A stretch of 64,000 bases of DNA from Linepithema humile. Taxonomy: Eukaryota > Arthropoda > Insecta > Hymenoptera > Formicidae. Under the pieces are notes generated by a model. The model was not told the origin of the DNA and did no database searches. It was given only the letters and a program-made list of their open reading frames with translations. Within the stretch, counting starts at the first letter, position 1. Each line of letters begins with the position of its first letter. The translations under genes and the position numbers were made by a program. Below, one piece after another: positions 57,203 to 64,000 of this stretch. The stretch is from NCBI RefSeq assembly GCF_040581485.1, contig NC_090129.1, positions 35,729,078 through 35,793,077 on the forward strand, in the 5' to 3' direction.

Positions 57203-57229
57203 AAAAAAAAAAAAAAAAAAAAAAAAAAA

Positions 57230-57268
57230 GGTTAGGTTAGGTTAGGTTAGGTTAGGTTAGGTTAGGTT
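57230..57268 (+). repeat. Telomeric (TTAGG)7 between elements B and C
   Basis: Poly(A) of B, then GG, seven TTAGG units, TT, then element C. Confidence 0.97.
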
Positions 57269-57451
57269 CCCTGGCGATGGCGTGCCACCTTGTCGTGGTG
57301 CCAGGGCTCCCCTGGTCGATGATCTCCCTTTCCGGATCGGGGCTTCGGCCCCAGGATGGATTGGGGTAGACCACGCTGATGATCTCCCTTTCCGGATCGG
57401 GACGCTGGTCCCAGGATGGATTGGGGTGAAGCAAGGGGCTAAGAGCATGCC
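57269..57451 (+). ncRNA. HDV-like self-cleaving ribozyme, element C
   Basis: P1 is CCCTGGC (57269-57275) with GCCAGGG (57300-57306). P2 is GGCGTG (57279-57284) with CATGCC (57446-57451, one G-T pair). P3 is CCAC/GTGG with loop CTTGTC (57285-57298). P4 is CCCCT/AGGGG (57309-57313, 57434-57438). J4/2 is CTAAGAG. P4 is enlarged by a 60-bp tandem duplication and a GGGGC-TTCG-GCCCC hairpin. The stem sequences differ from B and D while pairing is kept. Confidence 0.8.
57318..57437 (+). repeat. 60-bp tandem duplication inside ribozyme P4
   Basis: GATGATCTCCCTTTCCGGAT starts at 57318 and at 57378; both units end near CCAGGATGGATTGGGGT. The unit centres differ (GGGGCTTCGGCCCC against GGGACGCTGGTCCC) but each forms a hairpin. 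Confidence 0.85.
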
Positions 57452-57585
57452 TTAGGAGAAGGAAGAACTCCGATTAAAAAACCCGGGCAGGACGGGCTCG
57501 TCAACCTTGGTAGGCAACCGTCCTAGTGGAAGGAAAACCACGATAAAAAACCCGGAGAAGACAACTCTGTTAACAAATAACAACT

Positions 57586-59433
57586 ATGATAAACACAATG
57601 ACGACGAAGAGGACGACCTTACCGCCCCAGGGGATTCGGACCCCCAGGGGCCGGCGCGGGGGGTATCCGGTCCCGGTGCCCCCCTCGTCGTCATCGTGCG
57701 ACGGGCCATCCAGGGCGTGCCACGCGGGCGCCCTGGACGAACGAGCTACCGCGGAAGGCGATCTGTGGGCCGAGGCCCTCAGAACAATACGGGTTCTCCT
57801 CACCCTCCTCGAGGAGATCCGAGGACGCAGCGCGCAAGCGCCCAACAGTGGGGGCAAATGCCCCGGAGGAAAGGGGGGACTACCCTCCTATTCCTCTATA
57901 GCGAGGAAAGGGTCTGCTCCCAACGTACGTAGCGTTGGGACGCAGACCCAGAGGAGGGAAGGGCTTATGCCCGAAAAAAAGGTGGAAAAGGGAGGGGAGG
58001 TCACTCCCCCTCCTAGATGTTTTAAGTGCCTCCTCAGGGGGCACGAAAAATGGCGGTGCCCCTTAGCGGTGGATCGCAGCAATTGCTGCCTCCACTGCGG
58101 GGGTGCCGGCCATCAAGCCCGGGTATGCTCGCAGAGGAGGGCGAGCTGCCCGGCTTGCAAGGAAGCGGGCAAGGATGCGGCCCACCGGATTGGTGGCCGC
58201 ACCTGCCCGATCGTCCCCCCTAGGGGGAGACGAAGAAGAAGGAAGAAGAGGGGAAAGGGGGGGACAGATCCCCCCCTGGAACCTGTTCGAGGTGGACCAG
58301 ATGTGGGGGGGATTGTCCCCCCCCTGCTGCCTCCCGCAGTGGGAGTTGAGAAGGAAGGGGGGGCTTGTCCCCCCCCATCACCTTCAGCAATGGAGGTTGA
58401 GGAGGAGGGGGGGACCTGTCCCTCCCTATCGCCTCCAGTAATGGAGGTTGAGGAGAAGGGGGGGACTCGTCCCCCCCTACCACCCCCAGTGGCGGGAGTG
58501 GTAACGGATGATGAGGGGGAGGCTAATCCTTCCCCCCCACCAGTCCCGATAATGGGGATGGTGGTTGAGGAAGTGGTGGGGATTAACTCCCCACCCCTGG
58601 AGATACAGGTGAAGGAGAAGGAGGAGGAAACTCCCCTGAAGCCTTCACCTGCGGAGAAAGAGGTGAGGACAAAGTCCCCACCTCCAAAGAAGAGGAAGGA
58701 GGAGGATGCGGGACCCGCATTGCCGAGTGGCGGCTCGTGGGATCCCCTGCAGACCGACTTCTTTAGGGAGTTCGAAGTGGAGGTAATGTGCTTCCACGAG
58801 AACTCCCTAGGAATGATGGATGCCTGCGAAGGCATCCTAAGGGAAATGAGTCTTCCAAAGACTCATAGGCCGGACCTGTGGGGTGCCAATCTGGAGGAGG
58901 AAAGAGGAGTAATCCTCCAGTTCCTCTTTCGAGGCCCACCAACTGGCCCCACAGAGCTCCGTAAAAGGGCGGTGGGTTTCCTGAGAAAACTTAGGGAACT
59001 CATTGCCCTGAAGACGGTATGCACCGAGGCCTGTCCCCAAGGTATAAACTGGGGGGAGGTGGACCTGCAGACCTCGGTGCAAAATAGAGCGGAAGGGAGT
59101 CGAATGCTTTGCACTCGATTCCCCCGCCCAGAATGGCCCCCACCCACTAGGGAAAGGGACCTTAAGGCCCTAATGGCCAAGCAGGACAACCCCCTCTTCC
59201 GTGGGCAGTTGTGCTCCCTGACTGGTGTCGGGGACGCAGAGGTTCCCGGGAGTAGGGGGAACAGACTCTGCGCAGAGGGAGGTCTCCGAAGGCCTGACCC
59301 CGTTAGGGCCAGGCCGGGTGGACCCTTGGGGGAGAGAGGGACTATACCCCTCCCTCCCCAAAGAAGATCCCCCCGCGGGAAAGGGGGGAGAGGAGAGGGG
59401 GGAAGGAAGATTGGGCCCCTTTTGGGCACCTGA
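57586..59433 (+). CDS. Element C gag-like protein with zinc knuckles and a novel C-terminal domain
   Basis: 615 residues. N-terminal LPPQGIRTP...PVPVPPSSSSCDGP resembles the start of the B and D gags. Unlike those, the three zinc knuckles lie in the first third: C145/C148/H153/C158, C168/C171/H176/C181 and C188/C191/H200/C207. The conserved domain that normally precedes the knuckles is missing. An Arg/Lys patch (RGRRRRRKKRGKGG, ~213-226) could be a nuclear signal. Next come Pro-rich 20-residue repeats (about 253-305) and a basic linker. A probably folded C-terminal part from ~384 (WDPLQTDFFREFEVEVMCFH) is one I do not recognise. No EN or RT motif is seen. The frame is intact in very GC-rich DNA. 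Confidence 0.8.
   Translation: MINTMTTKRTTLPPQGIRTPRGRRGGYPVPVPPSSSSCDGPSRACHAGALDERATAEGDLWAEALRTIRVLLTLLEEIRGRSAQAPNSGGKCPGGKGGLPSYSSIARKGSAPNVRSVGTQTQRREGLMPEKKVEKGGEVTPPPRCFKCLLRGHEKWRCPLAVDRSNCCLHCGGAGHQARVCSQRRASCPACKEAGKDAAHRIGGRTCPIVPPRGRRRRRKKRGKGGTDPPLEPVRGGPDVGGIVPPLLPPAVGVEKEGGACPPPSPSAMEVEEEGGTCPSLSPPVMEVEEKGGTRPPLPPPVAGVVTDDEGEANPSPPPVPIMGMVVEEVVGINSPPLEIQVKEKEEETPLKPSPAEKEVRTKSPPPKKRKEEDAGPALPSGGSWDPLQTDFFREFEVEVMCFHENSLGMMDACEGILREMSLPKTHRPDLWGANLEEERGVILQFLFRGPPTGPTELRKRAVGFLRKLRELIALKTVCTEACPQGINWGEVDLQTSVQNRAEGSRMLCTRFPRPEWPPPTRERDLKALMAKQDNPLFRGQLCSLTGVGDAEVPGSRGNRLCAEGGLRRPDPVRARPGGPLGERGTIPLPPQRRSPRGKGGRGEGGRKIGPLLGT
58335..58500 (+). repeat. 60-bp coding repeats with G7/C8 hairpins
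   Basis: Three units encode VEKEGGACPPPSPSAM, EVEEEGGTCPSLSPPVM and EVEEKGGTRPPLPPPVA. Each unit carries a G-run, a 5-base spacer and a C-run (for example GGGGGGGACTCGTCCCCCCC), so the mRNA would form short GC hairpins. Similar G/C pairs sit just upstream at about 58258 and 58307. Confidence 0.8.
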
Positions 59434-59744
59434 GCCCCCAAACAACGGAGGAGGGCATGCCCCCCCCTCTCAAAAGGGGGGGAGTCTGGAAACAACGGCA
59501 TGAGGGAGAGTCTGGACACTGGCGATACCCAGCCCTCTCCCACTTAATGGCAGGAGACGATAAGCGTTTAATGGGGGTGGGGTTTTAGTGGGTAGGCACC
59601 ACCGCAGCAAAGTTCCGCTGGGTGGTGAATCCCACACTCCCCTTCCGCAGTGCGGTCATTAGGACTGCACATTGCACGCGGAGGGGGGTCTTTAGAAGAT
59701 TTCCCCACCCCCAGGGGCTCCGACTTGTCGGGCCCCAAACCAAT
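59434..59744 (+). other. Element C 3' UTR
   Basis: GGGGTTTTAGTGGGTA (59579-59594), then hairpin CACCACC-CAGC / GCTG-GGTGGTG (59597-59608 with 59617-59627). GAATCCCACACTCCCCTTCC, GGGGGGTCTTTAGAAGATTT and poly(A) follow. These blocks match the element B tail in order and spacing. Confidence 0.75.
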
Positions 59745-59764
59745 AAAAAAAAAAAAAAAAAAAA

Positions 59765-59778
59765 GGTTAGGTTAGGTT
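59765..59778 (+). repeat. Telomeric (TTAGG)2 between elements C and D
   Basis: GG, two TTAGG units and TT separate the poly(A) of C from element D. Confidence 0.95.
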
Positions 59779-59865
59779 CCCCTTCGTCGTGCGCCACCTT
59801 GTCGTGGTGAAGGGGCTCACCATGGGGCGGCTCGCTGGAGTCGTCTTGTGGTGCCAAGAGCGCAC
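59779..59865 (+). ncRNA. HDV-like self-cleaving ribozyme, element D
   Basis: P1 is CCCCTTC (59779-59785) with GAAGGGG (59809-59815). P2 is GTGCG (59789-59793) with CGCAC (59861-59865). P3 is CCAC/GTGG with loop CTTGTC (59794-59807). P4 is CACCA/TGGTG (59818-59822, 59849-59853). J4/2 is CCAAGAG. P1 and P4 change relative to B with pairing preserved. Confidence 0.82.
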
Positions 59866-60554
59866 AGTTCCCTCGCTGGAGGGAACAAGAGGAGCCCAGC
59901 GACTCCTTAGGGACTTGTCCCAATCGCTGGTAGGAGACGGGGACTCTGACTTCAAACCCCCGGTGGCATGGCACCGTTAGGGGGAGATTTCTATCTCCCC
60001 TCCATGCACGGGCGGCCAGGCTCGTTAGCCCAGTGGGGCGGCTGGCCAGGGGGGTGCTCCCCCCGTGGTGGAGGCCTGTCTTGGCCGGGGCTGCTGCTCC
60101 GGCGGGACGGGTCTTTGGTGGGGTCACTTCGGTGGCCCCGTCTAAAGGGGTGGATGTGGGTGCCGGTTCCCTCTGTGTCTCGGGCGGATGTCCTTTTCAG
60201 GACATGCCGTCTGGCATGGAGGGAAAGCGGTGTCCCACAAGGGTGGCTCCCCCTCTCCGCTCAAACGGCTCGGGGACGTGGTCCCTGAGTACGCGGGCGT
60301 GAAGGGGAGCGACAGAGGGAGGACACCCTGGCATTATTGCTGGGGTGGTAGACCGTAACCCCAATTTATTGGGGCCGGGGGCCGGTGCTTGCACTGAGCT
60401 TGCACGGGCCGCGAGGGAGACAAAACCTCTATAAAAAGATCCGGGCAGGACGGGCTCGTCAGTCTTGGTCGACAACCGTCCTAGTGGAAGGAAAACCACG
60501 ATAAATAACCCGAAGAAGACAACTTCGTTAAAAAATTACAATTTATGGATCTTC
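59866..60554 (+). other. Element D 5' leader
   Basis: Leader sharing GTTAGCCCAGTGGG with the fossil at about 38600, and GGTGTCCCACAAGGGT with element B. It ends AACCCGAAGAAGACAACTTC, GTTAAAAAATTACAATTTA like B and C. No ORF is called. Confidence 0.65.
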
Positions 60555-63500
60555 ATGGAAGAAGAGAGATTGGAGACTGCCGATGGGCTTCGGATCCCGG
60601 AGGCCGGCGTATCTGGGGGTATTGTCCCTGCTCCCAGTACGTCGTCATCATACGAAGGGCCAGCCGTCTCGTGCTCCGCGGGCGAGAAGGTGGAAAATAC
60701 TACCGCGATGATAAGGATGAGGAGAATCCTCAAGGCGGTTAGTGATGCCGCTACGGGGATAGCCACCTCCCATTTTCTATTCAAAGAGAGTGAGGCAGAG
60801 GCGAATAGGCTCAAGAAGAGTTTCTATTCGCTCTGGGCCTTTCTGGCCTATCATGATGAGGATGAACAAGGGTACGAAACGGCGAAACCACACCTTGTGA
60901 AATACAAGGTTTGGGATGAATCGTTCCCCGCTGGAGTATCCCCGGAAACATTGTCGAGTGCCCTTACCAAAGCATTCGACTTTATCCGAGAGTGGGATAA
61001 GAGGGAGGCCTATGAGGGAATCTTGCGGGCGGCAGCCTGGTCATACCGCAAACTCGGTATAAAAACCGAAGATGTCCCTGAGGTTTTTGCGGCGGAACTT
61101 TTTGTATCCGTCGCTGAATTGTTGGGAGATGATCTTCCCCCAACCATGCAGGAGGACAGCCGAGCTACAAAGAGGCTCGAGCAACTCGGTATCCCATGGA
61201 TACCGGGTACCGCCGAATTCTGGAGGAGTGGGAATGAGGATGAAACTCTCAATCCCACGGGATTGAAAGGGGGAGGAAAGCCGCTCGCGTTCCGGGGAAA
61301 CCGGGAAAAGATGGACAAGCAGGAAGAGGAGGGAAGGGGGAGGAGAAAAAGGTACAAGCCTTGTACCTACCCATCATCATCCTCGGAGGAGGAGGATGAG
61401 GGGACGGCTGAGAGGGAGGGGGCCGAGACCCCCATCTCCCTGTCCACGGATGAGATGGAGGAGGGGGAACCCGTGAGGGCTTCTACCCCCCCTCCAGCTA
61501 CGCCCGGGACGGAAGACCCCGTCTCCCTGTCTCTGGGAGGGAAGGAGAGTGGGGAGCCCAATGGGGCTACTACCCTCCCTCCGACCACGTCCAGGACGGA
61601 AGACCCTCAACCGGGTCCATCCACACAGGTGGAGGGTTTACCCCCACCTACTGTGGATTTCGAGGACTGCCTCATCACCTCAGGAGAGGATGAGGGAATG
61701 GAGGATGGGACCACGGCCCCCCCATCAACCTCGACGGGAATACCCAGTTGGGTCCCTGCCGGGGAAAGGACGGACCCGTCAAAGAGATTCGCGTCGGCCC
61801 GAAGGGCACAAGGGAGACCGAGGAAAGATGGGACAGGCCCATTCATTGACTCGGAAACAGAGGAGTTAGAAATGGTGGTTCGGGGAGAGACGGCCTCCGA
61901 AGAAGAGGAGATAGAAGTGGTGCCTCCGTCGCTGACTGGTCCGCAAAAGCGGGAGGCAGCGCGGAGTATCCAAAAGATGGAGAGGGGCTCTACGGAGGAA
62001 CTTTATAAAAGTTTCGACCGGAAGCTCCTCACCATCGAGCAGATCAGGCAATGTTCAAGGAACATAAGAGGCCAACAAAGCGGACGAATTAAAATGAACG
62101 TATTCGTCCTGAGGGAAGTGCTCAAGACCCTGACGAGCAGGGCAGCCCACGGCGGAGACCCAGGTTTCTGGAAGGCCAGATACCTTGCCGAAAAGAGGAG
62201 CAACGCGACCCTCAAGGCCCAAGTCCGTCAGATCGACACGCAGATGAAACTGCAGAGAGTCGATCTGGCGGAAATGAGAGAAAGAGAGAGAGAGAGGGAG
62301 AGAGAAGGAAGGCGTCAGCCATGCGAGCCGATGCTCTCTCCCACAAGGGGGGTTTCTCCCCTTCCCCGTCCAAGCACGGACGGGGTTGAGGAGATATCTC
62401 CAGCCCAGGAAGGAGGAAGAGATGAGGGAATGGAGTGTGACTCTGTCCCACAGATCCCCATTGAGATTTCTCTCAAGGGGATAATGGAGGCACTCCAGAC
62501 CCTCACCAGCAGGATGGAGAAACTGGAGAGCGGAATAAGCGAGGCTCGCCTCCCCCCTTCTGCTTCCCATGTTGTCCCTACTGCGCCTGGCAGGGGGGCG
62601 AAGGGGCAGCGGAAGAAGAAGAGGACCACAAAGGCCCCCTTAAAGAAGGACGCCTCTGGCTCCAAGAAGGCGAAAAGAGCCGAAGGTGGCAGAGGAGCGG
62701 GAGAAATTCCCCCCCCTCCTTCCGAGGATCCCCCACCAGGGGCAGGAAATGCGGCAGGACCGTTAGCGGAGGGGGAATCAACGGGCGTAGACCCACGTAA
62801 TCCCCCCACAGAAACGTGGGCCACGGTGGCGGGAAAGCGTGGCAGAAGGGCTAATACTGCCCCACAGGCTGCCCCCCCAGCACCTTCAGCAATCCCTGCC
62901 TCCCAGAAGAAGGAGGAGAGGAAGAAGATGGATCGCAAAACTGCGATAAAGAAGGCGAAGAAGAGGCTGCCGCGTTCCGCCGCTATCCTCATCTCCGTGA
63001 AGGAGCCAGATACTCTTTCCGGAGTAATTAGGAAGGCGCAGGAGAGCATCTCCCTCGAACAACTGGGGATCACCCAATTACGGATGAAATCCAGCTTCGG
63101 GGGGGGGCTCTTCTGGAAATCCCAGGAAAGGGGGAGGATGCCGAGGCTAAAGCCTCATACTTAGCCTCTGAGATCCGCATCGCTGTTGGTGATACCGATA
63201 GCATTGCGATCAGGAGGCCGTCGCGCCGACTCGATCTACGGCTAACCGGGATCATGGAGTCGGTCACCCCGGAAGAAATCCGGGAGGCCCTGGCGGAGGT
63301 GGGGGAATGTTCCCCAAAAGAGTTTAAGTTGGGACCCTGGAACCCCTTGATAAGGGGCAAAAGGTCAATCTGGGCCCAGGGTCCAGATAGAGCCGTGGTT
63401 AAAGCGGCAGAGGCGGGTAGGATTAAAGCGGGCTGGACCGCCTTCCAGGTGGTTTTGCTGAAAAGTAGGCCAGCCCGCTGCTACCGATGCCATGCCCGTG

Positions 63501-64000
63501 GCCACATGCGGCAGAGCTGTCCGTCCAATGAGGATAGGACGGACTGCTGCATGAACTGCGGGGAGAAGGAACACAAGATGGCGCAGTGCAAGGTCCCTGC
63601 GCACTGCCCAATCTGTGCTAAAAGGGGTAAGGTGGCAAACCATAGGGCGGGAGCGGAGCTCTGTCCTCCAGTTCCCCCCCGCTGGAAGCCACCTAAAAAA
63701 CTTACTAGGGAGGAAAGGGGAGTTGTACCTGGAGGTAGAGGGGAGCCCAATCACGGGCCCACCCCCCTGCTGAAAGGACAACTCCCCCCTTGGAGAGGGA
63801 TCCAGAGCCTACACCGTCTGTCCCAGTTAGGGGCAGCGTTGAGGCGGAAAAGCCTCAGACAATCCCAATGGAGGTTGAGCCACGCGGCCCAACTCCGGGA
63901 CAAAAGAGAGCAAGAGTAACAGAGGGGGAGGAGGGAGAGGAAAGACCTGCACCAAGCACCCCCACCCGCCCTACCAAGGTGAAGGTAGTGGAGAAGCGGG
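60555..64000 (+). pseudogene. Element D ORF1 (gag-like), frameshifted, partial
   Basis: Starts MEEERLETADGLRIPEAGVS at 60555 (equivalent in position to the B start). It is longer than the other gags: an extra helical N-terminal domain (FYSLWAFLAYHDEDEQGY, AFDFIREWDKREAYEGIL), acidic Ser/Pro stretches, then the part that matches the orphan ORF at 40650 (MNVFVLREVLKTLTSRAAHG at ~62095). An RE-repeat coiled coil follows near 62275. The frame ends soon after a G9 run (63099-63107) but continues in the -1 frame (LLEIPGKGEDAEAKASYLAS) through the conserved domain and three knuckles (CYRCHARGHMRQSC, CMNCGEKEHKMAQC, CPICAKRGKVANH..C). A second shift in C-rich runs near 63760 would restore an acidic Pro-rich tail to the window end. 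Confidence 0.75.

Larger units (their letters stand above)
50028..57229 (+). mobile_element. Element B: full-length SART/TRAS-like telomeric retrotransposon
   Basis: Runs from TT^CCTTCTC at the end of a TTAGG array to a poly(A) of ~27 bases followed by GGTTAGG. Carries a ribozyme-like 5' end, ~750-base leader, ORF1, ORF2 and a 3' UTR with CA-rich microsatellite (about 56540-56690) and terminal hairpin. Both ORFs are open with no frameshift, so it looks competent. It is A-rich, unlike its GC-rich neighbours. Confidence 0.92.
57269..59764 (+). mobile_element. Element C: gag-only non-autonomous telomeric retrotransposon
   Basis: A 2.5-kb unit bounded like B and D: TT^CCCTGGC after TTAGG repeats on the left, A20 followed by GGTTAGGTTAGG on the right. 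It has a ribozyme-like 5' end, a short leader ending like the other leaders (AACCCGGAGAAGACAACT...GTTAACAAATAACAACT), one 615-codon ORF with zinc knuckles, and a 3' tail with the same box, hairpin position and TCTTTAGAAGATTTCCCC as B. No endonuclease or reverse transcriptase sequence is present. Transposition must therefore use enzymes from a relative such as B. Confidence 0.88.
59779..64000 (+). mobile_element. Element D: telomeric SART/TRAS-like retrotransposon, cut by window end
   Basis: Starts TT^CCCCTTC after TTAGG. It has a ribozyme-like 5' end, ~690-base leader and a long ORF1; any ORF2 lies beyond the window. GC-rich. ORF1 is broken at a G9 run and again in C-rich runs. Confidence 0.85.

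Noticed and set aside
58113..58835. 240-residue minus-strand Pro/Ser/Gly ORF
   Set aside because: Antisense of the element C gag Pro-rich repeats.
57586..59433. Element C as a plain internal deletion of an autonomous element
   Set aside because: Its ORF places zinc knuckles before ~400 residues of sequence absent from A, B and D, lacks their conserved domain, and remains open to a defined stop and 3' UTR.
1..64000. tRNA or rRNA genes, bacterial insertions, viral integrations
   Set aside because: I looked for cloverleaf or rRNA signatures and for prokaryotic or viral coding blocks and saw none; retroelement ORFs are all of the insect R1 clade.

Overview
The window looks like one end of an insect chromosome, most likely hymenopteran and possibly an ant. 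The left ~37 kb holds intron-containing, AT-rich single-copy insect genes. The right ~26 kb holds telomere-type non-LTR retrotransposons separated by runs of the arthropod telomere repeat TTAGG. The G-rich strand reads left to right, so the chromosome end should lie to the right. The order assignment is an inference from gene content and telomere type.

Left part (1-36.8 kb). In order: xmas/GANP (+, 5' end missing), UBIAD1/heix (-), an FBXO7/nutcracker-like F-box gene (+), PUS10 (+), an Aurora kinase (-), alpha-SNAP (-), MEIOB (+, divergent from alpha-SNAP), a small spliced ORF followed by the condensin subunit barren/CAP-H (+), a malate-dehydrogenase-like gene that has lost its catalytic residues (+), alkaline ceramidase (+) and 6-pyruvoyl-tetrahydropterin synthase (-). 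Splice sites were placed by hand, and every joined frame closes. They are ordinary housekeeping and cell-division genes with no shared pathway. Between them lie at least a dozen foldback DNA elements (MITEs), many nested or abutting, plus a small hAT element with a perfect 8-bp target duplication.

Transition (36.8-50 kb). This part has more MITEs, a MITE fused to a piece of telomeric retrotransposon leader, a diverged ~293-bp repeat, an orphan gag-like ORF (40650-42671) with no reverse transcriptase, a 5'-truncated but otherwise intact R1-clade retrotransposon (element A, 42973-48785), and a ~317-bp subtelomeric tandem repeat.

Telomeric array (50-64 kb). Three elements lie head to tail, each starting at the same position of the telomere repeat (..AGGTT^CC..) and, where the end is visible, finishing in poly(A) followed by GGTTAGG: element B (50028-57229, full length with ORF1 and ORF2), element C (57269-59764, gag-like ORF only) and element D (59779 to beyond the window). 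These are SART/TRAS-like R1-clade elements. All three begin with an RNA fold that matches the hepatitis-delta-like self-cleaving ribozyme, with compensatory changes in P1, P2 and P4 and a constant J4/2 C(C/T)AAGAG. Elements A, B and C share a GGGGTTTTAG box followed by a hairpin just before poly(A).

The most interesting unit is element C: a short, reverse-transcriptase-free, gag-only telomeric element that has the same ribozyme start, target site and 3' tail as its autonomous neighbour. This resembles, in a TTAGG telomere, the HeT-A/TART division of labour known from Drosophila.
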